From positions 5,384,001 through 5,448,000 of the forward strand of contig CATNEN010000025.1 in the NCBI GenBank assembly GCA_950097015.1: DNA of 64,000 nt, written 5' to 3'. The translations under genes were made by a program, and so were the position numbers. This stretch comes from Macrostomum hystrix (lineage: Eukaryota; Platyhelminthes; Macrostomidae). The stretch's first letter is position 1, and each line of letters begins with the position of its first letter. The notes beneath the pieces are model-generated. The model was not told the origin of the DNA. It saw only the letters and a program-made list of their open reading frames with translations, and did no database searches. Shown here one piece after another: positions 22,825 through 47,500 of the stretch.

Positions 22825-23272
22825 ATAGCCTTAAGAGTTCGTTGTGGAGAATGTATTCTCGTTTTCCCTGGTTATCCCATGGGATTTGTTTCTGACTGGG
22901 GGTGGGGGGAAACGCAAAGGTCTGGACGGCCAAAAGAAGTCCAAAATTTTCTCCCCTCTCATGAGATAAGCCCTGGCCATTCCCAAGCCCGGAGCCCAGA
23001 GTCTCTCGGCCAAGAACTTTAGCAGCCGTGTCAGGTTTAATAATAGCTGCATCCCTTACACAGGTGCGGCTACGCAGGTTGCAATGTGTCTGTCAATAAT
23101 CCCCAGATTTTGGCCTGGATTTCAAAGCTAGCCAAGGCTCGAAACGCAATTGTGAGGCCTGTTTTTTGCTCGAAGTTGACTTTAGTTTACGTTACATTAG
23201 CTTGTATTGGCCTCAGAATCCTACTGGCACTTTGCAAACACTTCTTTACCAGATATCCGAACTCATCGCTTG
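22825..23272. other. Unique spacer
   Basis: No exon is supported. Confidence 0.3.
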
Positions 23273-24146
23273 TCTCTGTGTCTCTCCCCCAGTCTCTTCC
23301 CTGTCTCACTTCCCCTGTCCCTCTTCCCCTGTCTCTCTTTTCCCCTGTCTCTCTTCCCCTGTCTCCCTCACCCTGTCTCTCTTCCCCTGTGTCTCTTCCT
23401 CTGTCTCTCTCCCCCTGTCTCTCTTCCCCTGTCCCTCTTCCCCTGTCTCTCTTTTCCCCTGTCTCTCTTCCCCTGTCTCCCTCACCCTGTCTCTCTTACC
23501 CTGTCTCTCTTCCCCTGTCTTTCTTCCCCTGTCTCTCTTCCCCTGTCTTTCTTCCCCTGTCTCTCTTACCCTGTCTCAATTACCCTGTCTCTCTTCCCCT
23601 GTCTCCCTCACCCTGTCTCTCTTACCCTGTCTCTCTTCCCCTGTCTTTCTTCCCCTGTCTCTCTTCCCCTGTCTTTCTTCCCCTGTCTCTCTTACCCTGT
23701 CTCTCTTCCCCTGTCTTTCTTACCCTGTCTCTCTTCCCCTGTCTTTCTTCCCCTGTCTCTCTTCCCCTGTCTTTCTTCCCCTGTCTCTCTTACCCTGTCT
23801 CAATTACCCTGTCTCCCTCTCCCTGTCTCTCTTACCCTGTCTCTCTTACCCTGTCTATCTTATCCTGTCTCAATTACCCTGTCTCTCTTACCCTGTCTCA
23901 ATTACCCTGTTGCTCTTATCCTGTCTCTCTTACCCTGTCTCTCTTACCCTGTCTCTCTTACCCTGTCTCTCTTACCCTGTCTCTCTTACCCTGTCTCTCT
24001 TACCCTGTCTCTCTTACCCTGTCTCTCTTACCCTGTCTCTCTTACCCTGTCTCTCTTACCCTGTCTCTCTTACCTTGTCTCAATTACCCTGTCCCCTACT
24101 CCCGTCCCTCTTACCCTGTCTCTCTTCCCTTGTCTCTCTCCCTCTG
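23273..24146. repeat. 14 bp pyrimidine-rich minisatellite
   Basis: Unit CCCTGTCTCTCTTA, about 60 copies. The left half is dominated by TTCCCC variants and the right half by TTACCC variants, so the array is zoned. Confidence 0.94.
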
Positions 24147-24549
24147 GTCTCTGTCAATCTTTCCAACGGACACGCAAAAATAACCATGTAAAAAGCTGAC
24201 CCACATTCGAGCAACAAAAAAGCAAAAGAAAAAATTGAAAATACTGAATAGGACGGAGAGTCAGGATCAGTTATTTTAACCCACATCGATCCAAACACAA
24301 ACCTGGCAATCCAATTTATCTTTACCTGAGGGCATGATCTCCGCTTTCCCGGAAAATCAAAAAATTCGCGGTTGTCACTCTGTTGTTTCTTTAGTTTATC
24401 AATTGTGAACGCCTGTGTCTTGGCGAATGCATTTTCTGCAGGCTCTAGATTTGGAATGTACTTTTGTGTCGGCCTTGTGCTATTTATGCACTGGGCAGCG
24501 ATTCGACCGATCGACGAAACCTAAATCTCAACCTTAACCACGAAACTAA
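24147..24549. other. Unique spacer
   Basis: No gene is supported. Confidence 0.3.
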
Positions 24550-25415
24550 TCCTGAAACCAAACACTAATCCCGAAACCGAACACTAATCCCGAAACCGAA
24601 CACTAATCCCGAAACCGAACAGTAATCCCGAAACCGAACAGTAATCCCGAAACCAAACACTAATCCCGAAACCGAACAGTAATCCCGAAACCAAACACTA
24701 ATCCCGAAACCGAACAGTAATCCCGAAACCGAACAGTAATCCCGAAACCGAACACTAATCCCGAAACCGAACAGTAATCCCGAAACCGAACAGTAATCCC
24801 GAAACCGAACAGTAATCCCGAAACCAAACACTAATCCCGAAACCGAACAGTAATCCCGAAACCGAACAATAATCCCGAAACCGAGCACTAATCCCAAAAA
24901 ACCGAACAATAATCCCGAAACCGAACAGTAATCCCAAAAACCGAACAGTAATCCCGAAACCGAACAATAATCCCAAAACCGAGCACTAATCCAAAAAACC
25001 GGACAGTAATCCCGAAACCGAACAGTAATCCCGAAACCGAACAATAATCCCAAAACCGAGCACTAATCCCAAAAACCGGACAGTAATCCCGAAACCGAAC
25101 AGTAATCCCGAAACCGAACAGTAATCCCAAAACCGAACACTAATTCCGAAACCGAACAGTAATCCCGAAACCGAACAGTAATCCCGAAACCGAACACTAA
25201 TCCCAAAAACCGGACAGTAATCCCGAAACCGAACAGTAATCCCGAAACCGAGCACTAATCCCAAAAAACCGAACAGTAATCCCGAAACCGAACAGTAATC
25301 CCGAAACCGAACAGTAATCCCAAAACCGAGCACTAATCCCAAAAACCGGACAGTAATCCCGAAACCGAACAGTAATCCCGAAACCGAGCACTAATCCCAA
25401 AAACCGAACACAAGT
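24550..25415. repeat. 19 bp minisatellite
   Basis: Unit TAATCCCGAAACCGAACAG, about 45 copies. The right half carries AAAAACCG and GAGCAC variants in recurrent blocks, giving higher-order structure. Confidence 0.94.
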
Positions 25416-26004
25416 CCCGAAGCCGCGACCCAAATCTGGAAAATTCATACATTTTAGGCTGGAAAAAAATTACTGTGCACTTTTGCTATAGAAGAGACGA
25501 ACACATTATCTCAACAAAATTTCAGCTAAATAATTTATAGCTTATATTCAGCTTTGATTGAACAAATAATTATTCACAGTGACATGAAACAAATACACTA
25601 GACTGATTAACTATACCGTGTTGTAAACACAATTTCAACACAACAGAATAACAAAACACATTTTTTGTGGCCAAATTTGTACACAAAATCGGAAAATTAG
25701 GCCATACGAAACAATACTGACATTTATCTATAGGTTAATAGTATAGATAAATAGAAAAATACTACAAATGAATGTTATCTTACAAATTCGTAATATTGAA
25801 AATTGAACTAATTTAAAATGTCTAATTAAGTTGCTTCTTTAGCAAAATCTGTGCACTTAAGAAACTAAAAAATTTGTCTAAGAAAAAATTATTTGGTTCC
25901 GACTAAAAAGTAATATTTAAAAAATCAATAAAAAATTAATAGTTCTAATTTCTTGTAACATTATTTATGTACAACAGAAAGTTAGTGCGTAAAAAGACTA
26001 AATC
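25416..26004. other. AT-rich unique sequence
   Basis: About 75% A+T by eye. No gene is supported. Confidence 0.35.
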
Positions 26005-26995
26005 ACCTCATGACACAATGACCTCATCAGACAATGACATCATGACACAATGACCTCATCAGACAATGACATCATGACGACACAATGACCTCATCAGACA
26101 ATGACATCATGACACAATGACATCATGACACAATGACCTCATGGCACAATAACGTTCGTGACACAATGATCTCATGATACAATGACGTCATGACACAATG
26201 ACCTCATGACACAATGACCTCATGACACAATGACCTCATGACACAATGACCTCATGACACAATGACCTCATGACACAATGACCTCATGACACAATGACCT
26301 CATGACACAATGACCTCATGACACAATGACCTCATGACACAATGACCTCATCAGACAATGACATCATGACACAATGACCTCATGGCACAATAACGTTCGT
26401 GACACAATGACCTCATGATACAATGACGTCATGACACAATGACCTCATGACACAATGACGTCATGACACAATGACCTCATGACACAATGACGTCATGACA
26501 CAATGACCTCATGGCACAATAACGTTCGTGACACAATGATCTCATGATACAATGACGTCATGACACAATGACCTCATGACACAATGACCTCATGACACAA
26601 TGACGTCATGACACAATGACATCATGACACAATGACCGTCATGGACACAATGACCGTCAGTGACACAATGATCTCATGATACAATGACGTCATGACACAA
26701 TGACCTCATGACACAATGACCTCATGACACAATGACCTCATGACACAATGACCTCATGACACAATGACCTCATGACACAATGACCTCATGACACAATGAC
26801 CTCATCAGACAATGACATCATGACACAATGACCTCATGGCACAATAACGTTCGTGACACAATGATCTCATGATACAATGACGTCATGACACAATGACCTC
26901 ATGACACAATGACGTCATGACACAATGACCTCATGACACAATGACCTCATGACACAATGACCTCATGACACAATGACCTCATGACACAATGACAG
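26005..26995. repeat. 16 bp minisatellite rich in TGACGTCA sites
   Basis: Unit GACACAATGACCTCAT. Variants with GACGTCAT create at least nine perfect TGACGTCA octamers. A block with AATAACGTTCGTGACAC and ATGATCTCATGATAC recurs near 26145, 26390, 26515 and 26840. The array ends about 65 bases beyond the acetylcholinesterase stop codon. Confidence 0.94.
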
Positions 26996-27061
26996 CTTGT
27001 GAGATCTATTTCTACAGTTCTAAGAAATTGATGGACCGATTGCCTTAGTTGGCAGGAAAGT

Positions 27062-41285
<14,224 letters not shown>

Positions 41286-41370
41286 GATTTAGTGGGATAG
41301 ATGTACTATTATCAGTTTATGGTGTTTCATCTAGCGCCGACAGGGCGACAGGGCATATCCTCCCCGCAGA

Positions 41371-41380
41371 CTTTTATATT
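41371..41380 (-). promoter_or_regulatory. TATA box of the acetylcholinesterase gene
   Basis: The minus strand reads AATATAAAAG, 86-95 bases upstream of the ATG at 41285. Transcription would start about 30 bases further, near 41345, giving a 5' leader of about 60 bases. This supports 41285 as a true first exon. Confidence 0.55.
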
Positions 41381-41394
41381 TGTGCCGTCCTCTT

Positions 41395-41885
41395 AACCAA
41401 TCGCTGCGGTTTGTAGATTTCAGGACCCACTGAACTGAGATTTCCTAGCCAACCAATGGCTATCTGAGAGGAGCACTTGCGATTCGCCTCAACGATAATA
41501 CACTTCTCAATGGGCCTTGTTGTTAAAACGAATTCCCCAAAGGACTGGGGCGCGGATCAGTTTCGAAAAACTCTACCGCTGAATTTTAAGATATATTTAA
41601 CCGAATTTATTTAAAAATTTACAGCGATTCGATTTAGATTATTTTATACGGATATCAAACATAGAAATTAGTAAATTATTAGTAAATAAGTAAATAAATG
41701 GATAATAAATATTTTAATAAAAAAATTAAATAATATAAAAGCTTGCAGTTTGTGAGCAAAGAGCAAAAGTGACAATTCAGCCATTAGTACTCATAGGCAA
41801 TAAAATATATTAAGTCAGTAGGAAAAAAGCGTAAAAAATGGAATATTTGAGCAGCTGAGCACTGCTCACCAGCCCTCTTAAGCTC
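41395..41885. other. Spacer between AChE and the retrotransposon
   Basis: AT-rich. No gene is supported. It contains AChE upstream sequence and possibly the unrecognised 3' end of the retrotransposon. Confidence 0.3.
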
Positions 41886-41946
41886 AGGCAGCTATATTTG
41901 AGTTTTATTTTGGTTTTCTTTCAGGGCCATAGGTGTCAGAGACTGC

Positions 41947-44736
41947 TCAACCCTGGATTTGGAGTCGGTTCTGCCTGTTGATTTGTCCCCGCCTCAGGGT
42001 AGCCCACAGGACATTGAGGATGGGGACACGGCCCGGAGCGCGAGGCAGCTCCGGCTCGATGTGGAAGCCGTGCAGCCGAGCTGCTCTCATCTTGAGCAGC
42101 CAGGCCACACCGAGCTGTTTGACTCTGGCCGAGAGCATTGGCATGCCGGCCAGTTTGTGAAGGTACTCGGTGCTCAGGTAGGAAGGCACACCGTAGCAGA
42201 TTCGCAGAGCAAGGTTCTGGATCTTTTGTAGCTTGATCTGATTGGTGACGCAGATCAGAGTCAAGATTGGGGCGCCGTAGGTGAGAGCGCTCTCACCGTA
42301 GGCCCTGTACAGCATTCTGAGAGTGACGCTGCTCAGTTTGGTGATCTTGGCGATGCGGCACAGGGACATGACAATGGCCCTGCACGTATTCGCCATGTTG
42401 TCGACGTGTTTATTCAGGCAAAGATTGGCGTCGAGGAGGACACCTAGAAATTTTACTTCCTGACAGTAGGGGACCACCGTCTGCCCCAGCTGCAGTTTGG
42501 GTCGCAAGTCGGCGCGAGCTGTCGGCTTGTAGTTGAAGGCGATGGCCTTGCTCTTGTCGGCATTCAGTCTGATGCCTTGCTTTCCGCACCACTCCCAGAC
42601 TTGTCTGAGGTAGCTCTGGAGGCATGTCCGCAGACCAGCAAAGGTGTCTGCGGAGGCCCAGATGGCCATGTCGTCAGCAAATTGACTGCGTTTCACGTTT
42701 GGATTTTCAGGAATCGGCATTGTGCTGACGTACAGCAGGTACAGGAGAGGACTCAAGATGCCTCCCTGAGGTACGCCAGCTAGGATTCTGATCAGCTCAC
42801 TGAGCGAGTTGTTGACTCGCACCTGGATGTACCTGTTCCTGAGGTAGTCAGACAGGATGCGCGTCAGCATCGAAGGAAAGCCAGCGTTGAGCATGCGGCT
42901 CCTGAGCATGTCGTGCCAGGCAGAGTCAAAGGCCGCCTCTACATCAAGGAAGACTGCAGCGGCCCTCTTTGTTTTGCACTTTGCGACCATCATGTCCTGC
43001 ACCAGTCGGCACAGGTTGTCGTAGGTGGAGTGGACTTTGCGATAAGCGCATTGGTCATCGCCAAGAATGTTCTTGTCTTCAAGGTATTTGGAGAGTCTCT
43101 TGGCAATCAGCTTCTCAAACACCTTGCCTAAGCAAGAGGTCAGGCTGATTGGCCTGTACGAGTTTGGATTGTCTGGCGGTTTGTCAGGCTTCGGGATCAT
43201 TGTCACCACAGCTTTCTTCCAAGCGCTGGGGAAGATCCCTTGACTGAAGCAGGCGTTAAAGAGTCTGGTGATCCTGGTGATCGCCACGCCTTCAAGGCCG
43301 AGTTTGAGCACTCGATTGGGAATCTTATCCAGCCCGGGTGCTCCATCAGGCTTGAGGTGCTCAAGCTCCCACACTGTGTCGGCTACAGTGAATGCGGCTT
43401 CAAGCGGGTGAGTGGCTATGCCATTGATGTCGGCCGGAATCGGATAGAAAGCGATGAACTTGGCCACTTCGGCCACCTCCTGTTTGAGCTGGTCACAAGT
43501 TGATGGGACTGGGCGCATCTTTGAGTCCTGAGTGGCAGCGAGAAGGTTCGCTTTCTCCAGATCAGTGTGCGCACTGGTTTGACCCGAAGTGAGGGTTGGA
43601 ATGGAGCTGGGCTTGAACTTGCCCATCAGCTTCCTGGTGTCATGCCAGAAGTTCTTGACCTTGCTGTTCTTGCTGTTCTCGACAACATTCTCACACAGCT
43701 TGGTGAGCTTGCCGCTCTGGAAGGAAGTGATTTCCCTTTTGATCCTGTTGGCCATTTGGTTGGCCAGCCTTTTAAAGTTTTCATCCCCGGTGCTGTTGAA
43801 GAGTCGTCTGAGTCGTCGGCGCTCTTTGATCAGCTCAAGGATGTGCTTGGGCAGAGCATTTCGGCCACCACAGTCTGGCACAGTCGACTCAATGACCGTG
43901 TGGATGGCTTTTGTGATGAGCTCGACCTCGGCGTCGATTTGCTGAGCACTCGATAGGCGAGTCGGCTGGTCAGGAAGAAGGGCTTCACTAATTCTCAGCC
44001 TGAACTGATCCCAGTCGGTTTTGGAAAAGTTTTTCGGCTTAGCGGGACCTGCCCACTTTGCCGACTGAATGTTGAGGGTGAGGATGATTGGCAGGTGGTC
44101 GCTGTCCAGGTCAGGACCGACTGCAAAGTCCTGCACAAAGGGCAGAAAGTCCTCCGTGGCCAGGCCGAGGTCCAAGACATTCCTGGAAGTGACGCCATTC
44201 TTGGTGGCGATTCTGGTGAACTGGCCAACTTGATTGAGGATGGTGGGCGAGGTCGGACCTTCAGAGAGCCAGTCGTACAGCTCATGGCCAGCCTTGTTGT
44301 TGCTGCTGTCACCGCCAAGGAAGCGGTGTCTGGCATTGAGGTCGCCAAGGAGAACACTGCGTCTGCGCGAGACCAGGCTCTTGAGTAGGTTCAGGTTCAG
44401 GTGGTAAGGTGCCGGAGACCTGTACACCAGAGCCAGATTAAAGTCGGCACCGTGAGAGTTGTCAGACAGGCTGACGGTGCAGGAGATGGCTTCATGGTTC
44501 ACGTTGTCGTAGTGCAAGCGAACATTGGTGAGTTTGACGCGCGGTGAGTGAGCAAGGAGCAAGCCGCGTCTGACATGCGGAGTGTCGTATCGGATGATGG
44601 AGTAGCCAGGGATCTGGACCGTGTGCGAACTCTTGAGAATGGTTTCAGAGAAGAGAGCAATGTCTATCTCTTGACTAATGACCCATTGGGTGAGTTCTCT
44701 GCTTTTCGGGTGAAACCCTCTGCAGTTGAGGTGCAT
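41947..44736 (-). CDS. Retrotransposon ORF2: APE endonuclease and reverse transcriptase
   Basis: Nicks target DNA and copies the element RNA by target-primed reverse transcription. From the ATG at 44736 it has 929 residues. The open frame continues upstream to at least 44886 without an ATG. Endonuclease residues visible: N4 (HLNCRG), E31 (FSET), Y104 (VYRSP), D132/N134 (GDLNARH), D213/H214 (SDH). Reverse transcriptase: SYRPISLTS, first catalytic Asp D598 (VFLDVEAAFD), GVPQGGILSP, then FADD with D688/D689 (F replaces the usual Y), and a thumb region. It ends soon after, with no RNase H. The ATG sits almost on the first catalytic Asn, so real translation may begin upstream by a non-AUG or coupled mechanism. 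It overlaps or nearly abuts ORF1 in another frame. Confidence 0.93.
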   Translation of the reverse strand: MHLNCRGFHPKSRELTQWVISQEIDIALFSETILKSSHTVQIPGYSIIRYDTPHVRRGLLLAHSPRVKLTNVRLHYDNVNHEAISCTVSLSDNSHGADFNLALVYRSPAPYHLNLNLLKSLVSRRRSVLLGDLNARHRFLGGDSSNNKAGHELYDWLSEGPTSPTILNQVGQFTRIATKNGVTSRNVLDLGLATEDFLPFVQDFAVGPDLDSDHLPIILTLNIQSAKWAGPAKPKNFSKTDWDQFRLRISEALLPDQPTRLSSAQQIDAEVELITKAIHTVIESTVPDCGGRNALPKHILELIKERRRLRRLFNSTGDENFKRLANQMANRIKREITSFQSGKLTKLCENVVENSKNSKVKNFWHDTRKLMGKFKPSSIPTLTSGQTSAHTDLEKANLLAATQDSKMRPVPSTCDQLKQEVAEVAKFIAFYPIPADINGIATHPLEAAFTVADTVWELEHLKPDGAPGLDKIPNRVLKLGLEGVAITRITRLFNACFSQGIFPSAWKKAVVTMIPKPDKPPDNPNSYRPISLTSCLGKVFEKLIAKRLSKYLEDKNILGDDQCAYRKVHSTYDNLCRLVQDMMVAKCKTKRAAAVFLDVEAAFDSAWHDMLRSRMLNAGFPSMLTRILSDYLRNRYIQVRVNNSLSELIRILAGVPQGGILSPLLYLLYVSTMPIPENPNVKRSQFADDMAIWASADTFAGLRTCLQSYLRQVWEWCGKQGIRLNADKSKAIAFNYKPTARADLRPKLQLGQTVVPYCQEVKFLGVLLDANLCLNKHVDNMANTCRAIVMSLCRIAKITKLSSVTLRMLYRAYGESALTYGAPILTLICVTNQIKLQKIQNLALRICYGVPSYLSTEYLHKLAGMPMLSARVKQLGVAWLLKMRAARLHGFHIEPELPRAPGRVPILNVLWATLRRGQINRQNRLQIQG

Positions 44737-44803
44737 AATTTTCAGACCCGTTGTCTGGGTAATGGGGTTCCCATTTAAATTAAGGAATTTCCAGTTTTCT
44801 GGT

Positions 44804-47485
44804 TTAGCTGCCTGGGCCCACGACCCCGGTGGCGGCGGAGGCCATGCCAGACACGTCCTGGAGGACAGCCCGCACAATGTCCTCAACCATTTTACTGGTC
44901 GATTCTACCGTGAGGAGCTCACCAGGCGGTCTGGACAGGGCCCGCACAATCACCTGGGTCAGAGAGCGGGTGAACAGGGGCAACAGCATGCTCACCATCT
45001 GCTTCAAGTCAGTTTGCTGCTGCTGCTGCTGTGGCTCACTGCCAGCGTCCAGGGAGGGTGCAGCCTCATTGGCGCTCGTGCACCTGGCGCTGACAGTCTC
45101 GGCGGCCGGTCGGCTCCTGGCATCATCGGTGCTGATGAACAGCGGCCGGATGGCGGCATTGACGGGCACGTTGCGGCGGCCTTGGCGCATCAGCCAGCCA
45201 CTGTCCGAAGCGTCGGACACGTCGGCGGGCGCACTCGAGGCAGGCGGGGCATCCGTAGGCGCGGCTTCCGCTGCTCGCGCCGCAGCAGCTTTGGCCTCAG
45301 CTGCCGCCTTCGTCGCCTTGGCGTGCTCCTCCTGCGCAACAGTGCAGGCTCGGCTGGTCGTGCGGTGCTGACCACCGCAGTTGGAGCATGTCGCCGGGCC
45401 TTCGTGCTGGCAGTCCTTCCAGGCATGCGAGCCGCCGCAGATTCGGCATCGCAGCTCCGCCTGGCACTGGGCCGCACGGTGGCCGAACTGCTGGCAGCGC
45501 TGGCACTGCAGGGCGCGGATCGGCTCATCAGTGCGGCTCTCCTCACAGGCGAACCTCACAAAGTCAGTGCAGATTCCGTCACGGAGGCACTGCTCGACGG
45601 TTGCACGCGACCTCGTGAAGACGCGCATGAACCGGGTGGCCTGTCCGGACGCCTTGGCTCGAATTCGCTGGACACTAGTAATGTCCAGCTTGAGGCTGTC
45701 CCGTAGCATTGTTGCGAACTCAGCATCCGTGATGGAGAGCGGAACTTCCAGTGCAACAAATGTCTGCACACGCTGCTGTTGGACTCTGTCAGCGCCAGTC
45801 CGGTTGTCCAGCGGTCTCGATCGGGCTGGACGACGCTCGACACTGTGGCCGAGGAGGCTGTCGTGACGCAGAGCACCGCCTAGGAAGACGTTGTAATCCC
45901 GCTCAGTGGCCGGGAATACTAGGTAGGCGGGCTGATTGGCCATTTCGGCTGTGTTGATGGCACGGGCATCGCCGGCAAAGTTGGCCTGAAGCCAGGTGAT
46001 GAAGGCCACCAGCTTGCTTGCCGCACTCTGATGGACCTCGAAGACCACCGGTGGAATGGCAGCCTGGGGTCTCTTAGGAGGTGCGCGAGCCGAAGCCACT
46101 TGCGCATAGGGCCGCGCCGTCGCAGCCTGGGTCGTTGAAGCCGTCGCCGCTACCGCTGCCGCCGACGCCGCCGACGAACCCGTCACCGCGTTCGCCGACG
46201 CTGCCGCCGCACCCGCCGCTGCACCCCGGCCGCCGCCGCCACCTCGCGTGCCTCGCTGTCTGCCGCCGCCGCCACCGCGGCTGCCTCGCTGCTGACCGCC
46301 GCCGCCGCTCTGACCACGTGCGCCGCGCTGACCACCGCCGCCGCGCTCTGCCTGCTGGTCTTGGGGTTGGCCTGGGTTGCCTTGCCGGTCGCCGAAGGGA
46401 CCGCAGTCCAGTGGCTGGCTGTAGGTTGGGTCGTCGGTCGCCGCCCTCTTGCGCCGCAGCTCCGGCTTGGTGACGCGGAATGTCAGCGAGATCCGGACGC
46501 CGGTCTGGGTGCGAACTGCAGGCACCTGATGCTGCAGCCGCTTCTGACAGTTGCCTCCCATCAGGATCAGCGACCCAGGAAGCGTCGGAAATTTGTGCGT
46601 GACGTTGCCGTCACGTCGACGCAACATAAAAGTGCGCTCAGCGCCGAAAGAAACTGTAGCGATGGTCGGCTTGTCACCGAGCTCCCCCTCGTCATCTGCA
46701 TGCCACGGAATCCGGTCCTCTGGCTCGGTGTAGAAGTTCACCAGAACGGAGTTGAACTTCGGGACCTCGAGCCCAGCATCGTCGTAAAGGAAGTCACGAA
46801 TGTCTTCGATTACGGGATGCCAGGTTTGGTTCTCCTTCAGCTCAACCCCGCTGTAGGTGTACGCCGGGCCGATCCAGAAGACACGGCGCTGCTCGTGCGG
46901 GCGATGACGGAAGGCGAGTGGGAGCACGTCTTCTATCAGGCGCTGGTAGATCTGGTCGGCGACCTCGCCAAGAAAGTAGGGCGCATAGACGATGTTGCAG
47001 TCACCCGCGTAGCTCGTCTTCTGACACTCGCTGAAGTCCGGCTCGTCAGGGAAGACGATTTGAGACACATCAGCCTCGGACTGTACAGCGGTGGGCTTTG
47101 GGATAGTTGTTAGGGCACTTGCCATATCAGATGCCGTTGGCGCTGGCGCAGGTGCTGCCGCAGCCACGGTCTGTTGGGCAACCGTCTCGGCTGCCTCGGC
47201 TTCATCAACGGACATTTCGTTTAATTCAGCGGTCGCGGGGGCCGCAGTCCCTGCTGGAGGCTCGTCTTCGACGATGACAAGCCGACCATCTGGCGGGCTG
47301 AGCGAGCCGCGGTCTTGGTCACAGTTGGCCGGTTCTAAAATCTCGCTGGCCGGCATCGGAGTCGACATCAGCGCTGTCGCGACCTTCGGCTGTAGCTTGC
47401 GACTGGCATCCTCAGTGCGGCCGTACCGATGCTCGAGCGAGGGGCGGCCGTCGTGTTTTTTTGCAGTGGCGCTATTCGCAGCCAT
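44804..47485 (-). CDS. Retrotransposon ORF1: AlkB-like dioxygenase fused to gag-like zinc-knuckle protein
   Basis: 893 residues from the ATG at 47485 (context CACCACATGG). Residues about 1-140 are low complexity. About 150-340 form an AlkB-family 2OG/Fe(II) dioxygenase: H262 and D264 (IPWHADDE), H319 (LQHQVPA), R331 and R337 (RISLTFR). NSVLVNFYTEPEDRIPWHADDE resembles ALKBH2/3, where this fold removes methyl groups from N1-methyladenine and N3-methylcytosine. About 380-425 is RGG-rich, likely RNA-binding. About 480-655 resembles gag-like ORF1 regions, followed by three knuckles: C661-C674 (CX2CX4HX4C), C680-C692 (CX2CX3HX4C) and C700-C714 (CX2CX3HX6C). The tail is Gln-rich. All iron and 2OG ligands are present, so activity is expected but unproven. 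The protein would coat element RNA. Confidence 0.92.
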   Translation of the reverse strand: MAANSATAKKHDGRPSLEHRYGRTEDASRKLQPKVATALMSTPMPASEILEPANCDQDRGSLSPPDGRLVIVEDEPPAGTAAPATAELNEMSVDEAEAAETVAQQTVAAAAPAPAPTASDMASALTTIPKPTAVQSEADVSQIVFPDEPDFSECQKTSYAGDCNIVYAPYFLGEVADQIYQRLIEDVLPLAFRHRPHEQRRVFWIGPAYTYSGVELKENQTWHPVIEDIRDFLYDDAGLEVPKFNSVLVNFYTEPEDRIPWHADDEGELGDKPTIATVSFGAERTFMLRRRDGNVTHKFPTLPGSLILMGGNCQKRLQHQVPAVRTQTGVRISLTFRVTKPELRRKRAATDDPTYSQPLDCGPFGDRQGNPGQPQDQQAERGGGGQRGARGQSGGGGQQRGSRGGGGGRQRGTRGGGGGRGAAAGAAAASANAVTGSSAASAAAVAATASTTQAATARPYAQVASARAPPKRPQAAIPPVVFEVHQSAASKLVAFITWLQANFAGDARAINTAEMANQPAYLVFPATERDYNVFLGGALRHDSLLGHSVERRPARSRPLDNRTGADRVQQQRVQTFVALEVPLSITDAEFATMLRDSLKLDITSVQRIRAKASGQATRFMRVFTRSRATVEQCLRDGICTDFVRFACEESRTDEPIRALQCQRCQQFGHRAAQCQAELRCRICGGSHAWKDCQHEGPATCSNCGGQHRTTSRACTVAQEEHAKATKAAAEAKAAAARAAEAAPTDAPPASSAPADVSDASDSGWLMRQGRRNVPVNAAIRPLFISTDDARSRPAAETVSARCTSANEAAPSLDAGSEPQQQQQQTDLKQMVSMLLPLFTRSLTQVIVRALSRPPGELLTVESTSKMVEDIVRAVLQDVSGMASAATGVVGPGS

Positions 47486-47500
47486 GTGGTGTGATTTCTC

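Larger units (their letters stand above)
41890..47500 (-). mobile_element. Non-LTR (LINE) retrotransposon with AlkB-containing ORF1
   Basis: Two ORFs on the minus strand, ORF1 (gag-like with an AlkB domain) then ORF2 (endonuclease and reverse transcriptase). No LTRs are seen. No RNase H domain follows the RT, and APE-type endonuclease plus gag knuckles fit the Jockey/CR1 side of the LINEs. A possible AATAAA at 41909-41904 lies about 40 bases after ORF2. I could not identify a poly(A) tail or target-site duplication, so the outer limits are approximate. Both frames are uninterrupted, so insertion was probably recent. Confidence 0.9.

Noticed and set aside
26005-26995. CRISPR array
   Set aside because: Direct repeats are contiguous without unique spacers and the DNA is eukaryotic. 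The same applies to every other array here.
41947-47485. Endogenous RNA virus carrying AlkB
   Set aside because: The partner ORF is an APE endonuclease plus LINE-type reverse transcriptase, and ORF1 has gag-like zinc knuckles. This is a retrotransposon, not a viral replicase.
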